This document shows positions 10,088-21,659 of a DNA stretch of 64,000 bases, piece after piece. Position 1 is the first letter of the stretch; each line of letters begins with the position of its first letter. Origin of the DNA: Macrocystis pyrifera. Lineage: Eukaryota > Sar > Phaeophyceae > Laminariales > Laminariaceae. The notes beneath the pieces are model-generated. The model saw nothing but the letters and a program-made list of their open reading frames with translations. It did no database searches and was not told the DNA's origin. Both the position numbers and the translations under genes were made by a program. The DNA is taken from contig JASSKH010000025.1 in assembly GCA_031763025.1 (NCBI GenBank), forward strand, positions 2,356,001 to 2,420,000, written 5' to 3'.

Positions 10088-12335
10088 GTGTGTTTGCCAT
10101 CCCACGATGTGCCGCATGAGCTTCAAGGTCGATCGCTCAGAAACATTCCCGGAAAAAAAAGGAAGAAAACCAAGGGAGGGAAGCCCATAGAGGAAATGTG
10201 CGTACACACACGAACGCTAACTCTCTTCTGTATTCATTGCCAGCTTTCACATCGATCTGCTCCACTTTCGCTGTCCTGGCCCCATCCTTTCTTCTCGTTT
10301 ATCTTACCAACTAGCCCTCCTCCTCGATTCTCTCGTTGTCCTGCGAATCAGGCGGAACGGATCCACGCGGGTTGGAGCTCACAGAGGACGCATTCCAACA
10401 ACCACACCCACCCCACCCCCCACCACCACGAATTGTCTGAGTCTTCTTCTCCTTCTCCGCTGGCGGTCAGCATACCACACCCCGCCGCTGACCCGGCGAC
10501 CCTGTCCCCTCGGACACCCGCGAGAAACGCGGCGGCTGGTAGTAACACTATCAGCAACAGTAACCGGAACGGTAACCGCGGCGGCAATGGACACGGTAAC
10601 GGATTCGGTAACGGTAACGGTAATGGGAGCGGTATCGGTAACGGGATCAGTTTCGGTAGCGGCAAGAGCAAGGGCGACGGAAGCGGTAATGCTAATAGTA
10701 ACGGGAACGGTAACCGCGGCGGGAATGGACACGGTAACGGATTCGGTAACGGAAACGGTAATGGGAGGGGTATCGGTATCGGTAACGGGATCAGTTTCGG
10801 CAGCGGCAAGAGCAAGGGTGACGGAAACGGTAACCGTAACCGTAACGGTAACGGTAACGTTTTCGGTAACGGTTTCGGTAACAGTTTCGGTAACAATCTC
10901 GGAAACATTAACGGTAACGGGTACGAGAATGGCTACGACAGCGATTACGGCAACGGTAAGAGTAACGGGCGCAGTGACGGCAACGGCAACTTCAACAGTA
11001 GCAGTGACGGTTACCCTGGTTTCAGCGGTACAAGGCAGCGAAGGTCGCAGCTAACGGACGCCGAGCGCCACAAGGACCGGTTCACGAACGCGCCGGACGA
11101 ACTTCCGGGGGTAACTGTCGTCGCGGGGGGGGGGGGGTGGGGCGGGGGGGGGGGGGGTGTGACTCAACCCGGCAGTGAGCGAAACGGCGCAACGGAAGGG
11201 GCATGGAAGGACACAGGAGGAGGAGGTGGAGGAGGAGGAAGAGGAGGAGGGCCAGCACGGAACGCGTGGGTGAACGGAGAGGGCAGCGGTAGCGATGGCG
11301 GCGGCAGTGGCAGCGGCAGCAGTGTCGGCAACGGTGTCAAGAACAATGTCAGTGGTGTCGGTGGTCTTAAATCTTCCCCGCGTCGTCTCGCTGACACGGC
11401 TAAGATCGACTACCACAACACTGTTCGGAAGACGAGCATTGTCGGCGGTTTACCGCACCCCGTAGGACACCCCAGCGCGCTCGATGGTCTAGTGCAGCAG
11501 TCATCATGGGCGGACTCCCTTGACGGCGGTAGTGGCAGCGGCGGCGGGGAAAGGAAAGGGGGGTACTCGTATTGCTACTACTGTTCGCGAGCCCCCAACG
11601 GCGGCAATGACAATAACTGCTCCGGCGATGTCAGCAACAGCGGCGGCAGCTCGCACCGACGCGCAAGGGGGCTGGCAAGGGCGGGTGCTCGGGGGCAAGA
11701 AGAGGGGGCGCTCCTTGGACACAACAACGACAACAACGGGATCCAAGATCGAAAAGGCTCGTGGTCGAAATTCCGCCCCGGGCAAAGCGGCTGGAGCCAC
11801 GGCCACGTCTGCGGCGACATCGGCGACAGTAGCGCTGCCACCCAAACCAACCTTTACCGGCCATCAATCTCATTCTCGAACGGCGATGACAGGGTCTACC
11901 GTAAGCAGAAGTCGACCTGGTGGAGGCAGGGTGTGGCTCGGCGCCGCGCATGAGGTTTTCCGGGAGCCCCTCATCACGACCAGCGGGCTACCGAAGCAGC
12001 TCGCCGTGCCCGGCGGCTTTCTCTCTGGAGACGAGAGCAGGGGACATTACAATACCGGCAGCAGCACCAACGGCGGCAGCAGCACCCGGTGGCGGTGTAT
12101 TCGGTCTCGCTGGACGCCACCAACTGCATCAGTCCAGGAGAAGAGGCGGAGGCGGGGGGGCGGGGACAGGGGGGGTGGGAGTAGTAGTAGTCGTTATTTG
12201 GCCACCGGTGGCAGAATAGGGGCCGCGGCAGGAGGAGCAGCGGCTGTTGCGGACTTGAATAATCTGCACCCCGCGTGGCGGCCTAAGGGGATCATCCGCC
12301 GGCAGAATGCCGTGTCGAAGGTAGAGAGACGATAG
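10088..12335 (+). CDS. Gly/Asn-rich low-complexity protein, exon model unresolved
   Basis: A 621-codon open frame (10088-11953) begins with a basic segment (SLRNIPGKKRKKTKGGKP). It then encodes a long Gly-Asn tract from GGTAAC-like hexamers (10560-10990) and a non-repetitive stretch QLTDAERHKDRFTNAPDELP. After a G-homopolymer at 11126-11158 come Gly-rich and mixed segments. A second frame (11520-12335) ends in a convincingly protein-like tail, DLNNLHPAWRPKGIIRRQ then NAVSKVERR. The true product probably changes frame through an intron or a homopolymer length error; I could not find the junction. Segment 10200-10352 may be an intron (pyrimidine-rich 3' end, AG at 10352), but splicing there changes the frame. 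Function unknown. A degenerate copy of 10108-10350 lies at 21.31-21.53 kb. Confidence 0.35.
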
Positions 12336-13551
12336 TAGATGCAGTCCTACTGCCTGGTAAATATAGCTGGCTGCTACGTGCCCGGTGCCTGAGGTAAAGC
12401 TCCTGCTGAGTGCTGTTGTGCTGTGCTCCAGCGGAAACGATACGAGGAAGGCTGACTGCTATGATACGTGTGGCAACAAATCTGTGCGGTGCTGTTGTAT
12501 GTGTGCTGTGCTATAGAAGAAGTGATGCTGTATATGGTACGAGCATCGCGAACATGCTGTTGCCGTCTGATATATCCACACGTAACGCACGGACGTGGAC
12601 GAGTTGTCTGTGCTTCAAGAAGAAGATGAAAACTATACATATATTTGGACACAACAGGTATTTTCTGTCTCTCTACGTACGAGTTTCCTCATTACTGTTC
12701 CCCCTGCCGAACAACAAAACTGGAGCACGTAGTTTCCTTTACTATTTGCGCGAAGGTCCGATACGTTTTTTCCAAGGCGCCTTTTTCCATACCTACCTAC
12801 ACGATTTTTCGAAGCATCTTTAGGGGGATCACTTCCCTTTCCGTACCAGCCCTAGCGATTTTTTTTTTTCCGTCGCTCTCCCACATTCAACGCGTCCGCA
12901 CACCCATACGCCATTGTACCCCCCCCCCTACGTGGTAGCATCGCATCGACCCTACTCTCAGCTCCAAACGCTATGGCCTTCAATAGCACCTCCACGCCTG
13001 TCCCTGTTGTTGTCCGTCACCGCCTATCTGTCATTTCGAGGCATGTAAGTCCCACAGGGATCGCCTTGCGGTGTAGATGGGATCCAGGCGGAGCTATCGA
13101 GAAACTACTACTATACACGCTTGGATACGCTGTAGATATCCCACGTAGCTCCCCAGCGGGGAACGAGAGTTTGGTGCGCGCGAACTATCCATGTGCCAAG
13201 CCCGTGCTCGCGTACATGTATATATGTGTTCGGTATCCTATGGTGAGTGAGTGGTATGGTGCTTGCAGTGTCACTCTCTCTCTCTCTGCCTCTCTCCTCG
13301 TCTCGCTCTCCACTGGTTATTGTGTCACGTGTTCGACGACAGGAAGAAAGAAGAAGAGCACACTCACGAAAAATACGTGGACGCAACGCATCCACCCCCC
13401 TCTCCAGGGCAAAAAACTGCACCCGCTCACCCGCTTGAGGGCCCAATACTTGAATTTACTGCAGTAATAAGTTCTGTTTTTTCAGTCTCTTCTTTATGAC
13501 GACATCCAGTTTGCCGTAGCAATAATAAAATTGCTTCCATACATTTTGCAG
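12336..13551. other. Unassigned intergenic DNA
   Basis: No recognised element. ORFs at 12410-12823 and 12973-13467 show no domain, and shadow ORFs of similar length lie opposite. Confidence 0.4.
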
Positions 13552-13650
13552 CGATTGTTGCTCATCATGGCCGAAACCGTCGACGTGGGGTCAGGGCATC
13601 AGCGCACCAAGTGGGCCCTTGAAGCGGCTAAACTACACGTGTGGTCGTAA
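13552..13650 (+). CDS. Candidate terminal exon, small C-terminal peptide
   Basis: A good acceptor (TTCCATACATTTTGCAG) precedes 32 codons, RLLLIMAETVDVGSGHQRTK then WALEAAKLHVWS, ending at TAA 13648-13650 just before an AT-rich tract. Amino-acid use looks natural and the phase is zero. Whether it belongs to the Gly/Asn-rich gene upstream or to a separate gene is not clear. Confidence 0.35.
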   Translation, partial: RLLLIMAETVDVGSGHQRTKWALEAAKLHVWS

Positions 13651-14412
13651 AATATATATATATATATTATAAATTTATGAAATACGCCAGCTGTGAGTTC
13701 GATTGATTGAGCAGAGGTGACACTCAACTTTGCGAGCTGCGTAATCCGTCTCGTCTATATTCCATTTCTACCGAATTCTACAAGTGTTGCAATAATAAAC
13801 CGAACGCGCGTATTCTGTACGTAATTCCTTGTATATATATACGTACAGCCGGGGTCAGTGATGATGACGGCGTTCTCGCATTTAGCTCATTTCCCTGAAA
13901 TCCGGTCTGTGGTCAGAAAAACACAGGCTGCAAAAAAAAAAATGCATCTCGATGGGCGAAAACAAACAAGCACCTCTGATGCGAAGGAAGGCGAACGGCA
14001 TTACCAAGCACATCTAACGGAACAAAGAAACGGTATACGAACTACTGTTGTACGTACGCATATACAGTAATAGTGAGCCGTGGTGTACCACTGCTGCGGG
14101 CGAAAATATAAAGAACCGATTTGGTATTCATATTAATTTATCAATCAACATCCCTTACGATTTGGCCCAAATTGGCACCATACCAGTGTGGAGGGTGTTC
14201 GTGGGCTCCGGTCCGAGCGGAATGAGGTCGAGCGAGGGGCTGCGAGGGGACCCTGTGATAGTTTTCAGCAAAAAAAGAGGCCAGGAGACGGCCGTGTAGA
14301 CCTGTGAGGGACGGCGGTCTGGACGTAATGTACTATGTTAAGTGTAGGGGCTCCCAACGCTGTGACTGTGGCGACGCCAACAAAAAGAAGTAAAACGGTG
14401 CCTACCCTCTCC
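13651..14412. other. Unassigned intergenic DNA
   Basis: AT-rich start, then mixed sequence. An ORF ending at 14299 has no family resemblance. Confidence 0.4.
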
Positions 14413-14849
14413 TATTACGGAGGACCATAGCCGGCGTCCCCGGTGGCTCGGTAGGTGGTCCGTGTGCCTATCAAGATCAATTTCGTTTGTTCAAGGCTCA
14501 CCGAGTGCATGCTCGTGGGGACTTTTTCTTGCATAAAAAATTGGTACGAAGCGGAAAGCGCGAGAGCGTGAGTTAGCTACATTCGATGAAAATCGACGAG
14601 CAGTGGGAATGCTGAACCCCATGCGCGACAAAAATGAAGGCACGTACCGGGGGGGAGAAGGGACGACACCTGTGACCACGGCTTGTCCAGAAGATCGTCG
14701 AGGGTAAAAACCTCCTACGAGTGGGCTGGAAAGTATCAGTGATGAAAAAAAATAATAATAAATAGGACCAAATATTGTTAGTAAAAAAGATAAATATATA
14801 GGTTTTTATGTATACCATAGGTCCTATTAACTATGGACCCCCGTAATAG
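14413..14849. mobile_element. MITE-A copy 4, split by an insertion
   Basis: The left 18 bp (TATTACGGAGGACCATAG, 14413-14430) and the remaining body (14758-14849, from AATAGGACC to CCCCCGTAATAG) form one MITE-A interrupted by 327 bp of foreign DNA. The insertion is therefore younger than this MITE copy. Confidence 0.8.
14431..14757 (+). mobile_element. Putative tRNA-derived SINE inside MITE-A
   Basis: A 327-bp insertion. Near its left end is TGGCTCGGTAGGTGG, close to the RNA polymerase III A box (TRGCNNARNNGG). About 35 bp later TTTGTTCAAGGCT weakly resembles a B box. It ends in an A-rich AAAAAAAATAATAATAA tail. This layout fits a tRNA-like SINE, but no tRNA fold was demonstrated and it could be another short insertion. 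Confidence 0.5.
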
Positions 14850-15059
14850 ACATCTTCGGCTCCCAACTTTTTTCATTTGTGCCCTCAACGTATCTCTGTA
14901 CGGCGCATTTCTTGTCGACGTTTGTTTGGGGTGTGGTGACGACTTGGGGGCGAGGGGTCAACTGTCCTACGTGCATCACCGTCGACGCTGTGCTGTCTGC
15001 TGTCCACCTGCCCGAGAAAATGTGAATCAAGGAAATTATGACGTCCATGCAAAAAAAAC

Positions 15060-15575
15060 AGCCGAAACAACCTCGGTTTCAAGTTTCACAACTTCCAGCC
15101 CCGACATCAATGCACCGACTACCTCACTCATGTGTCGTACGCCAAGGTCGCCAAGAAGAAGCACAAACGCGAGTCGTTGAGACGACTATCCGCGGCCCAC
15201 CCGCAAACGACGCCTCCTCTCTGCGTGGGCCGTACAGCGGACGACCAATGAGCGGCTGACCCGTCCGGGTGATGTTCTGGACGACGTGGCTGGCGCAAAA
15301 ACTGCGCCCACAATGTCTAGCAGACGATATCAGGGTTTTTTCACGCCGCCCGCCGAGGGGTCCACGGCAAGCTCCCCTTTGCTCTTCGGAGCAGAGACGG
15401 TGATGTTCTGGCCAAGGGCGGCTAAAAGGCATGGGAAATGGTATCGGGGGGTCGTCGAAGCGACGGACCGTTTCATGGCGAGGTGGCACAGGGACGAGGC
15501 AGAGAGGAGTTGGCTACGGCACCCACGCAGCCGAGGACGCCAAGAGCGGCTACAAGGAGAGAGGGGAGGCGCGCG
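15060..15575 (+). mobile_element. LINE-2 C-terminal fragment
   Basis: Conceptual peptides from two frames (ERLTRPGDVLDD near 15250 and GKWYRGVVEATDRFMARW near 15440-15480) resemble the region after the reverse transcriptase in a LINE family also seen at 17.6-18.4 kb on the other strand. Frames are interrupted. It ends near a G-rich tract at 15579. Confidence 0.6.
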
Positions 15576-15675
15576 TGGGGGGGGGGGGGGGGGGGGGGGG
15601 GCTGCTGATACGGCTATCGACGAATGTAGAAACGACATGGCAGACCGTGTGGTAGAGTATCGGTTCGACTAGCCT

Positions 15676-16975
15676 TTGAATTTGAAGTATGTGTTTACAG
15701 TAGTTTATTGTTGAGTAGTTCAATAGCCGGAGCGTGACAGTGCTGACAATTGGCACCGCTATATATATTGACGAGAGTAGGAAGGAGATGGCAGAGACGG
15801 GAACCCATGTTGCTATCATCATTACCTCGAGTCCGATTTTTTTTTTTAACTGTTTTTGCTCTTCTTCAGAAAATCGCTCTTCTTTCTTGCTTTTCGCCTT
15901 GTTTCTCTCTTCGGTTTTCTTTGTTTCCTCCCCCTTCCCACCATCTTTTATGCCCGTATCTTCCTCCTCTTCTTCATATTGCCTCGTCCGTGCAGCACTT
16001 GTTGTTGTTCTCACATTAACTCATCGCCACAATACAATGAAGTTCGTGGTCGCAGAGGACAGGCTCCAATAACTCTGGAGTGGAAAAATACCTCGGGAAA
16101 AATGAAAGGAAGCCAAGAATAATACCGGTACGCATGATATCCAAAGCACATCAATCTACATCTCAGACAAAAAAAAAAAAGTGAGGTACGCGCACCTACG
16201 TATCAGACACATGCGGTACGCAGTACAAAACTCGCCGCAGAAACCGATAAGACTGCATAAAAATACCCACAAGAAAAAGACCGGATGAAAAAACAAATCG
16301 ACGTCGAAAAATCGAAATCGAAATCAGAAATCTGAAAGGAGAGAGAAGAAAACAAATCAAGCGAGAGAGCAAGAAAGCAAGAAAGGAAACACACAAGAGA
16401 ATACGCAGATTTTCGCAGATTGCAGGCTCGCAAGCTACGCGAGGGGTGTAGAACAGAGATAATAATCAAAAACAAACATATTTACTCCGCTACCAAGAAC
16501 ACCAGGGAATACAAAAAAAACGTAGTAGACAAAAAAGGAAAAGGAAAAGACGACGAAGCAAATAAAAATAAAAAGCAGAAAGCAAAAAAGAAAAAATGAA
16601 GATACAGAGACACAAAGAGGGGAAAACGGGAAGAAGGGAAAGAGGGAAAAAAGCAAATACAAAAAAAAAGGAAAGGAAAAAAAGAGACAAAAAGGGACTA
16701 AAAGGGGCGGGGGGGGGGGATACATGTGAGACGAAAGGCAGGCAATTGTGCATACAGACAGGGAAAGTTTCCCGGGTGTGACACCATGCTAGTTACTTCG
16801 GTCCCACAGAAAGGAGCACATCATGACGATGATGGCCATCTCCAGGAGTCAGTCTGTTGGGCATACCGCCTCCCCCCCGCCACCCCCCCCCTTCCCCACT
16901 CCCCACCCCCCCTTCCCCCCCCTTCCCCTCCTCCCCCTCCTTCCCCCCCCCCCCCCCCCTCCCCCCCTCCCCCCC
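15676..16975. other. Purine/pyrimidine-skewed intergenic DNA
   Basis: 15.84-16.02 kb is pyrimidine-rich and 16.16-16.72 kb is strongly A/G-rich on the plus strand. All ORFs are compositional artefacts. A C-rich tract (16875-16977) precedes the next SINE. Confidence 0.5.
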
Positions 16976-16978
16976 CAA

Positions 16979-17535
16979 TTATATAGGATGGGTTGGCGTC
17001 GGTTGGCAACGACACTGTGAAACATGCCGCTTACTACTTGAGCTAGTCAACCAGGGTACCGTTTTTTTTTTCTTGTTTTATTTTTTTTTTGGCGGTCGGT
17101 CGCAGCTGGTTTGCCGAATTAGATCATTTGTGCGAGGTGAACAGCCTTTACTCCGCTCAAGTGGGAATTATCGTATCACGTAGTGTTTACGGTAAGGCAC
17201 CCGAGAGGCAGTTATATGGTACTCCCATTGCTGTCATTGGAAGTGGCTACACCGGAAATTATATTAGCTCATTGAAGTTGCCATCCGTATGCAAGTCTGC
17301 CTCATAAGCGGTACATAGTAGGATGCAGCTCACCCTTCATGCGACTGACTCGCCGGACACCTCACGGCGCTTCGCGCTTGGTGCAACCATTATCTGTCTG
17401 GTCGATGAAAACCCGACATGCTCCGTCCCGGCATTGTAGGGATGCTGCGAGGGTCTATGGTCATACGACTACGGCCATGCACGAGACCGAGTACATCTCT
17501 CCTATCGAGTGCACCCCCCCCCCCCCCCCCCCCCT
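16979..17535 (+). mobile_element. C-SINE, full length
   Basis: Starts directly after a C-rich tract with ATGGGTTGGCGTCGGTTGGC. It carries an internal T-run interrupted by a few other bases (17060-17092) and the conserved 3' half, and ends ATCGAGTGCACCCCC with a C20 tail. Confidence 0.88.
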
Positions 17536-17579
17536 CCCCTCCCCCCCTCGTCTCTCTTTCGCCCCCCCCCCCTTTCCAG

Positions 17580-18440
17580 GGCTGCCCTCCTGCGCGCGTG
17601 TATTTTGGCGTCAACGGTTGTAGTCGCGGTTGCAGCCATCCTGTGCGCCGTTCTGCCGATGCCTCCTTCTCATCGTTACGCCATTCCCGCATCAAGACCT
17701 CCGCCCCTTCCTCGACCCGTCGGAACCATCTACCGGCTTTCTGTGCTGCCTCACGCCACCCTTCGACCTTGATGCCAAACTCCTTGAGGTTCTCCTCATC
17801 AAGGTGCTTCCTCCGGTCCCACTCAATCAATGGCACGTCCTCCGGAGTAGCCCATACCCCCGACCACATTTCCCCAAGCATCACCCTCTTCGGCAGACGC
17901 TCCTCTCCCAAACATGGCGTGTCACAAAAGCCCGGAAACAATAAATAGCCTACGCCCGCGCACCGTCGTCTCAACGCTCTCGGAGCGCTGGCATGGGATA
18001 GTGTATATGTGTATGTGGTCTTTGCGCCTTCGTTTTCGCCTGCCGAGACATCGGAGGAGCATGTTGTGGTGGGCCTCTCGTGGCCTGCCGTAATCAGCCT
18101 GGCTCGGGCTCCAAGTAAGTTAACGCATCCGTAGAGCAACGTTTCGATCACCTCGGCTCTCGGCATCCGCACCTTCAGGCGCATAGGCGCAAACGCGGGC
18201 GGTCATCGACTTCCATCTTACACCGCCCGAAGCACGCCCATGCCCTCTGGAGTCGACGCGCAATACCTCGACACCCTCGTTCTTGCAATCTGCGCTGATA
18301 GCCCCGTCCAAGCAAGTAAGTGTACAAACTCGCGTGTTTGTTCTCCTCTTGAGTACGTATGTCTGCTTTTCTTGTATTGTTATTAATAGCAGGCTTTCTG
18401 GTCTCCTTTTTTTGGCGTCGATCGTACCAACGACCATTTA
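17580..18440 (-). mobile_element. LINE-2 C-terminal fragment
   Basis: Read on the minus strand, pieces follow the order seen after the reverse transcriptase in this family: CLDGAISADCKNEGVEV, PRAEVIETLLYGCVNL, EERLPKRVMLGEMW, and EFGIKVEGWREAAQKAGRWF. The reading frame is broken between the first blocks and part of the usual middle is missing. The remnant ends next to a C-SINE tail. Confidence 0.7.
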
Positions 18441-18680
18441 ATAGTTCGTTTTATATTTAGTAGTATGTGGGACGGTATAGTCCCGCAGCAGGTAATTCTC
18501 TTCTTAGATAGATGTGGGTGTGGAGACGTGGAGACACACCAAGGTGGGGTCGTGTGGCGTCATCACCGATCGCACTCTCGGGGGTACTCTTGAGATATAG
18601 TTTCGTTTTATATTGCCTTTTTGCTCTTATTTTCTCTGGTCTGGCTTGTGTCGCTTTGTTCTCGTACCCGATAATATGTT

Positions 18681-18766
18681 GATACCACTATGAACCGAAA
18701 TATAGGGACCGTTATAATTAATTTTTCGATATAAACAGTCCTTATATTTTGGGTCAGAGTGGTATT
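18681..18766. mobile_element. MITE-B copy 1
   Basis: About 86 bp with inverted ends: left ATACCACTATGAACCGAAAT, right ATTTTGGGTCAGAGTGGTAT. The arms run about 30 bp, so the element can fold almost completely. Confidence 0.8.
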
Positions 18767-18769
18767 TCA

Positions 18770-20950
18770 CTTACAACAAAAAGTCTCGCTTTTTCACCGA
18801 TTAATTTGCGAATACTACTCTCGTTTCGGTTTTTCTCTGCCTCACAGGGTGCGCCCACATAATGAGTAATTAGAATCTCTCTGCGTAGGATAAGGAACAG
18901 TGTGAATCGGGATGGACACTAGGTGTACTGATGTAGTTAGGTACAGGTAGAAAGAAGACAAACACACAACAATGACAACGACGACAAGTGCGAGGCTTTA
19001 AACCCTCCCCGTTTCCCGTTTCAAAATCCTTCCGAAACATCACTACAACTCCTTCCTCATGATCCGAGCTCCTCCCAATACAACAGCAGCACGTAGCCGG
19101 CTGGATGGCGTTGCTGCAGACCAACCATTGTCCCCAAAACTGAACTGACAATCGTAGGATACAAATGACTGACTGTTTGAGTAGAAGCAATAAAAAAAAA
19201 ATGGTGCCCATCGGGCAATGGGCACGAAGGGTTTGCAATGAACGAAGCCGAAGTCGAAAGGGGTAATGCGCAGTGTAAGTACCTGAGGAGAGGGCGCGCA
19301 CACCCACAGCACGCAATCCTTGGACCTTGTCCGTTAGACCTTGGTCGACAGGTCGTTATGGAAGCTCAGATGTATCCCAGCTCGATTGCAGTGATGCAAC
19401 CCGAGACAACTGCTTTCTCAATGACGAAATGGGAGAGAAATGGAAGTGATACGTGGGACAGCTGAGTGAGCCGGGAATGGCCGTCTTCGCTTTACACACC
19501 AGGAGGTGGTGTTCTTTAAGGAGCTGTGGTCTGTCTGGAGCGCTTCCAGGCAAGTGAAACAAGTCCACCTGGCCAGGTTGGGACTACGAGTACAAGTTTG
19601 TGTTGAGGTTTAGACCTTACCAATCTTGGGCTCCGTTTTTGTTTTGGGCCTCACGCAGGTTCACTTAGCCTTTGTTGCATACCAGGTACCAGGTACCTGG
19701 TATCCTCTTCATGAGTTACAGAAGGCTGTTGTACACACAGGCAGACTAGAGGCTGCAGTACTTCTACTTGCTACAGTAGGATGTACTAGACCAAGGGCAG
19801 CAAACACGACTGGGGCTAGTCGTGGACTACTGCTGGCCCTGCTGTGCTCGACTTGTAATGCGGAGCGCTTGAATGTGATGTTCCTCGAGCTCCCTCTGCT
19901 AAATTTCTTACTGCGACATACTACGAAACAACTTTAACTTTGTACTTTTGGTCCGCACTTGGGAAATATGCTCAAGAAATCGAAGCTCAGTGCTTCACGA
20001 AAAAATAAGAAACTCGGTGTTAGAATTTAAGCTCAACCTGACCAACAAGTTAGGGAAGTAGACCTATATGAAGCACCAGCGATCGATATCCACCCGGGAT
20101 AAGGAGGGCATGGAAAAAATAGCCGAGGGAACAGATTTTGAGAGCGCAGCGAGACGAGAAACTGTCCTATAGAATATGCAGCGGTTGACGAGAGCCCAGA
20201 ATATAATAAACTGCCGTGTAAGAAATGCACCGGTTGCACAGAACCTGGTAAGAAAGAAACCTTACATTTTAAGACATACCAGGTGTCGATGGTGTGTGCG
20301 TCGTATACTCTAAGGCATTGAGCCTCGACGCCAGAGGTCTGACATGTGTGACGACGATGTTGTTCTGTGAGGTGGTGGAAGTTTCCCAACGCGCCACCGG
20401 AGGCGGTTCTCCGATCGCGTGCAATCGTCGTGTCCGTGCGTCCCGTAAGCGTTGTTGCTGGCTGCATGGAGAAACCACTACGCAACACGCCATACGATTT
20501 TGTTCTATCTATTTACGCAGGTATGTAAAGTCATACGCGGGTGCGTAAAGTCGCGAGGTGGTCTTTGGCCAAGCTTCCCTTCCGCGTCTTCAAGCAGAAC
20601 GATGCATCGGAGGGGCTCATGGACCGAGAGAGGGAAACGGAAGGTGACACTCAGGTGGAATTCTACGCAACGTGTTCGCCCCATTTTTAATGCGGTGCTT
20701 GCGTAGTGTTCCCTTGGTCGAATTTGGGTTAGAGTCTTTTATTTCATATTCCAACTCCGGTTTGTCTTTGTGTAGGTGAACAAAAGAGGTGCTACTATTT
20801 TTCTCCTTCTCCTGTCGTCCCCTTTCGCACCCCTTCCACCCCCCCTTCTGACAACTGCGCTTTCTTACCAAATAAACACACCCTGTTATTGCAACGTCGC
20901 GTTAAGCAGGTCAAGAGCCCAGGGACTTGACAAGGTAAATTCTGTTCGTA
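18770..20950. other. Unassigned intergenic DNA
   Basis: Several ORFs of 70-150 codons overlap on both strands and none has a recognised domain. A motif GGGCAATGGGCA at about 19213 recurs inverted at 23.60-23.66 kb. Confidence 0.4.
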
Positions 20951-20953
20951 GAG

Positions 20954-21653
20954 GGTCAACGGACTGTTGAACGCAACAGCCGAGTTGGCGGCAAGTACTA
21001 CGTAGCCAGCGTGGAAGTTCAGCCGTGGGGCTCTGATCTCTACACCTTCCATGGCGCCGTGGTAAATACCCACTTCAAGGCCGGGGACCAAAAGGTGAGA
21101 AGTACGCAGGGTGCCTGTTGAACAGCAACGCTGCGAAAGCTTTCTTACATCGTTTTTCATTGCATGACGGGTGTTTTGCTATGTTCTACTCTTGTTGCCG
21201 CTGTTGGGGTATTGTTTCTGAACTTTCAGCTGGTCTCCGCAGTAGATCGTTGACGCCGGCAATTTGAGTAAACGCGTCATGCGGACTTGTTTGTAGTTCT
21301 TGTGATTGCGTTCGCCATCCGAAAATGTGCGGCATGAGCTTCAACGTTGAACACTGAGAAACAAAACATTCCCCGAAAAAGAAAACCAAGGGAAACCGAA
21401 ACAAAATGGGAATCTATGCACGTGGTCTTACTCCCTTCTGTGCTCATTCTGCTTTACCTCTATCTAATTCTTTAACTGTCCTTGCTCCTTCCTTCTCATT
21501 ACATTTTCGTTTGCGATCGTTAAAGAGGACAAGGACTTCATGCTCCTGGGATTCATGCCGCATGCCGGATTTTTGTTCTTGTCATGGACGGAACGCTCCG
21601 TATTGCTGCAACGGCTAGGGACAAGCGGCGGCATGCACGGATGTTGGGACTGA
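20954..21653 (+). CDS. Two-exon fragment of an unrecognised gene
   Basis: Exon 20954-21094 (47 codons) has a natural protein composition, with YYVASVEVQPWGSDLYTF and GAVVNTHFKAGDQK. It is followed by a GTGAGA donor in phase 0. A second open stretch, 21528-21653, starts in phase 0 after an AG, reads DKDFMLLGFMPHAGFLFLSW and ends at TGA. Joining them is inference; the second exon is weaker. The intron between them contains a degenerate copy of 10.1-10.35 kb. No family recognised; upstream exons not found. Confidence 0.38.
21310..21527 (+). repeat. Degenerate copy of 10.11-10.35 kb
   Basis: The two regions share the order: CATCC, ATGTG, then GCATGAGCTTCAA, CATTCCC, GAAAACCAAGGGA, and a pyrimidine-rich run with CTCCCTTCTGT or CTCTCTTCTGT. 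The coding frame seen at 10 kb is lost here. Confidence 0.6.
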
Positions 21654-21659
21654 GATTAG

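Noticed and set aside
19238-19937. Plus-strand ORFs of 75 and 103 codons
   Set aside because: No splice support, no recognisable domain and overlapping antisense ORFs of equal length.
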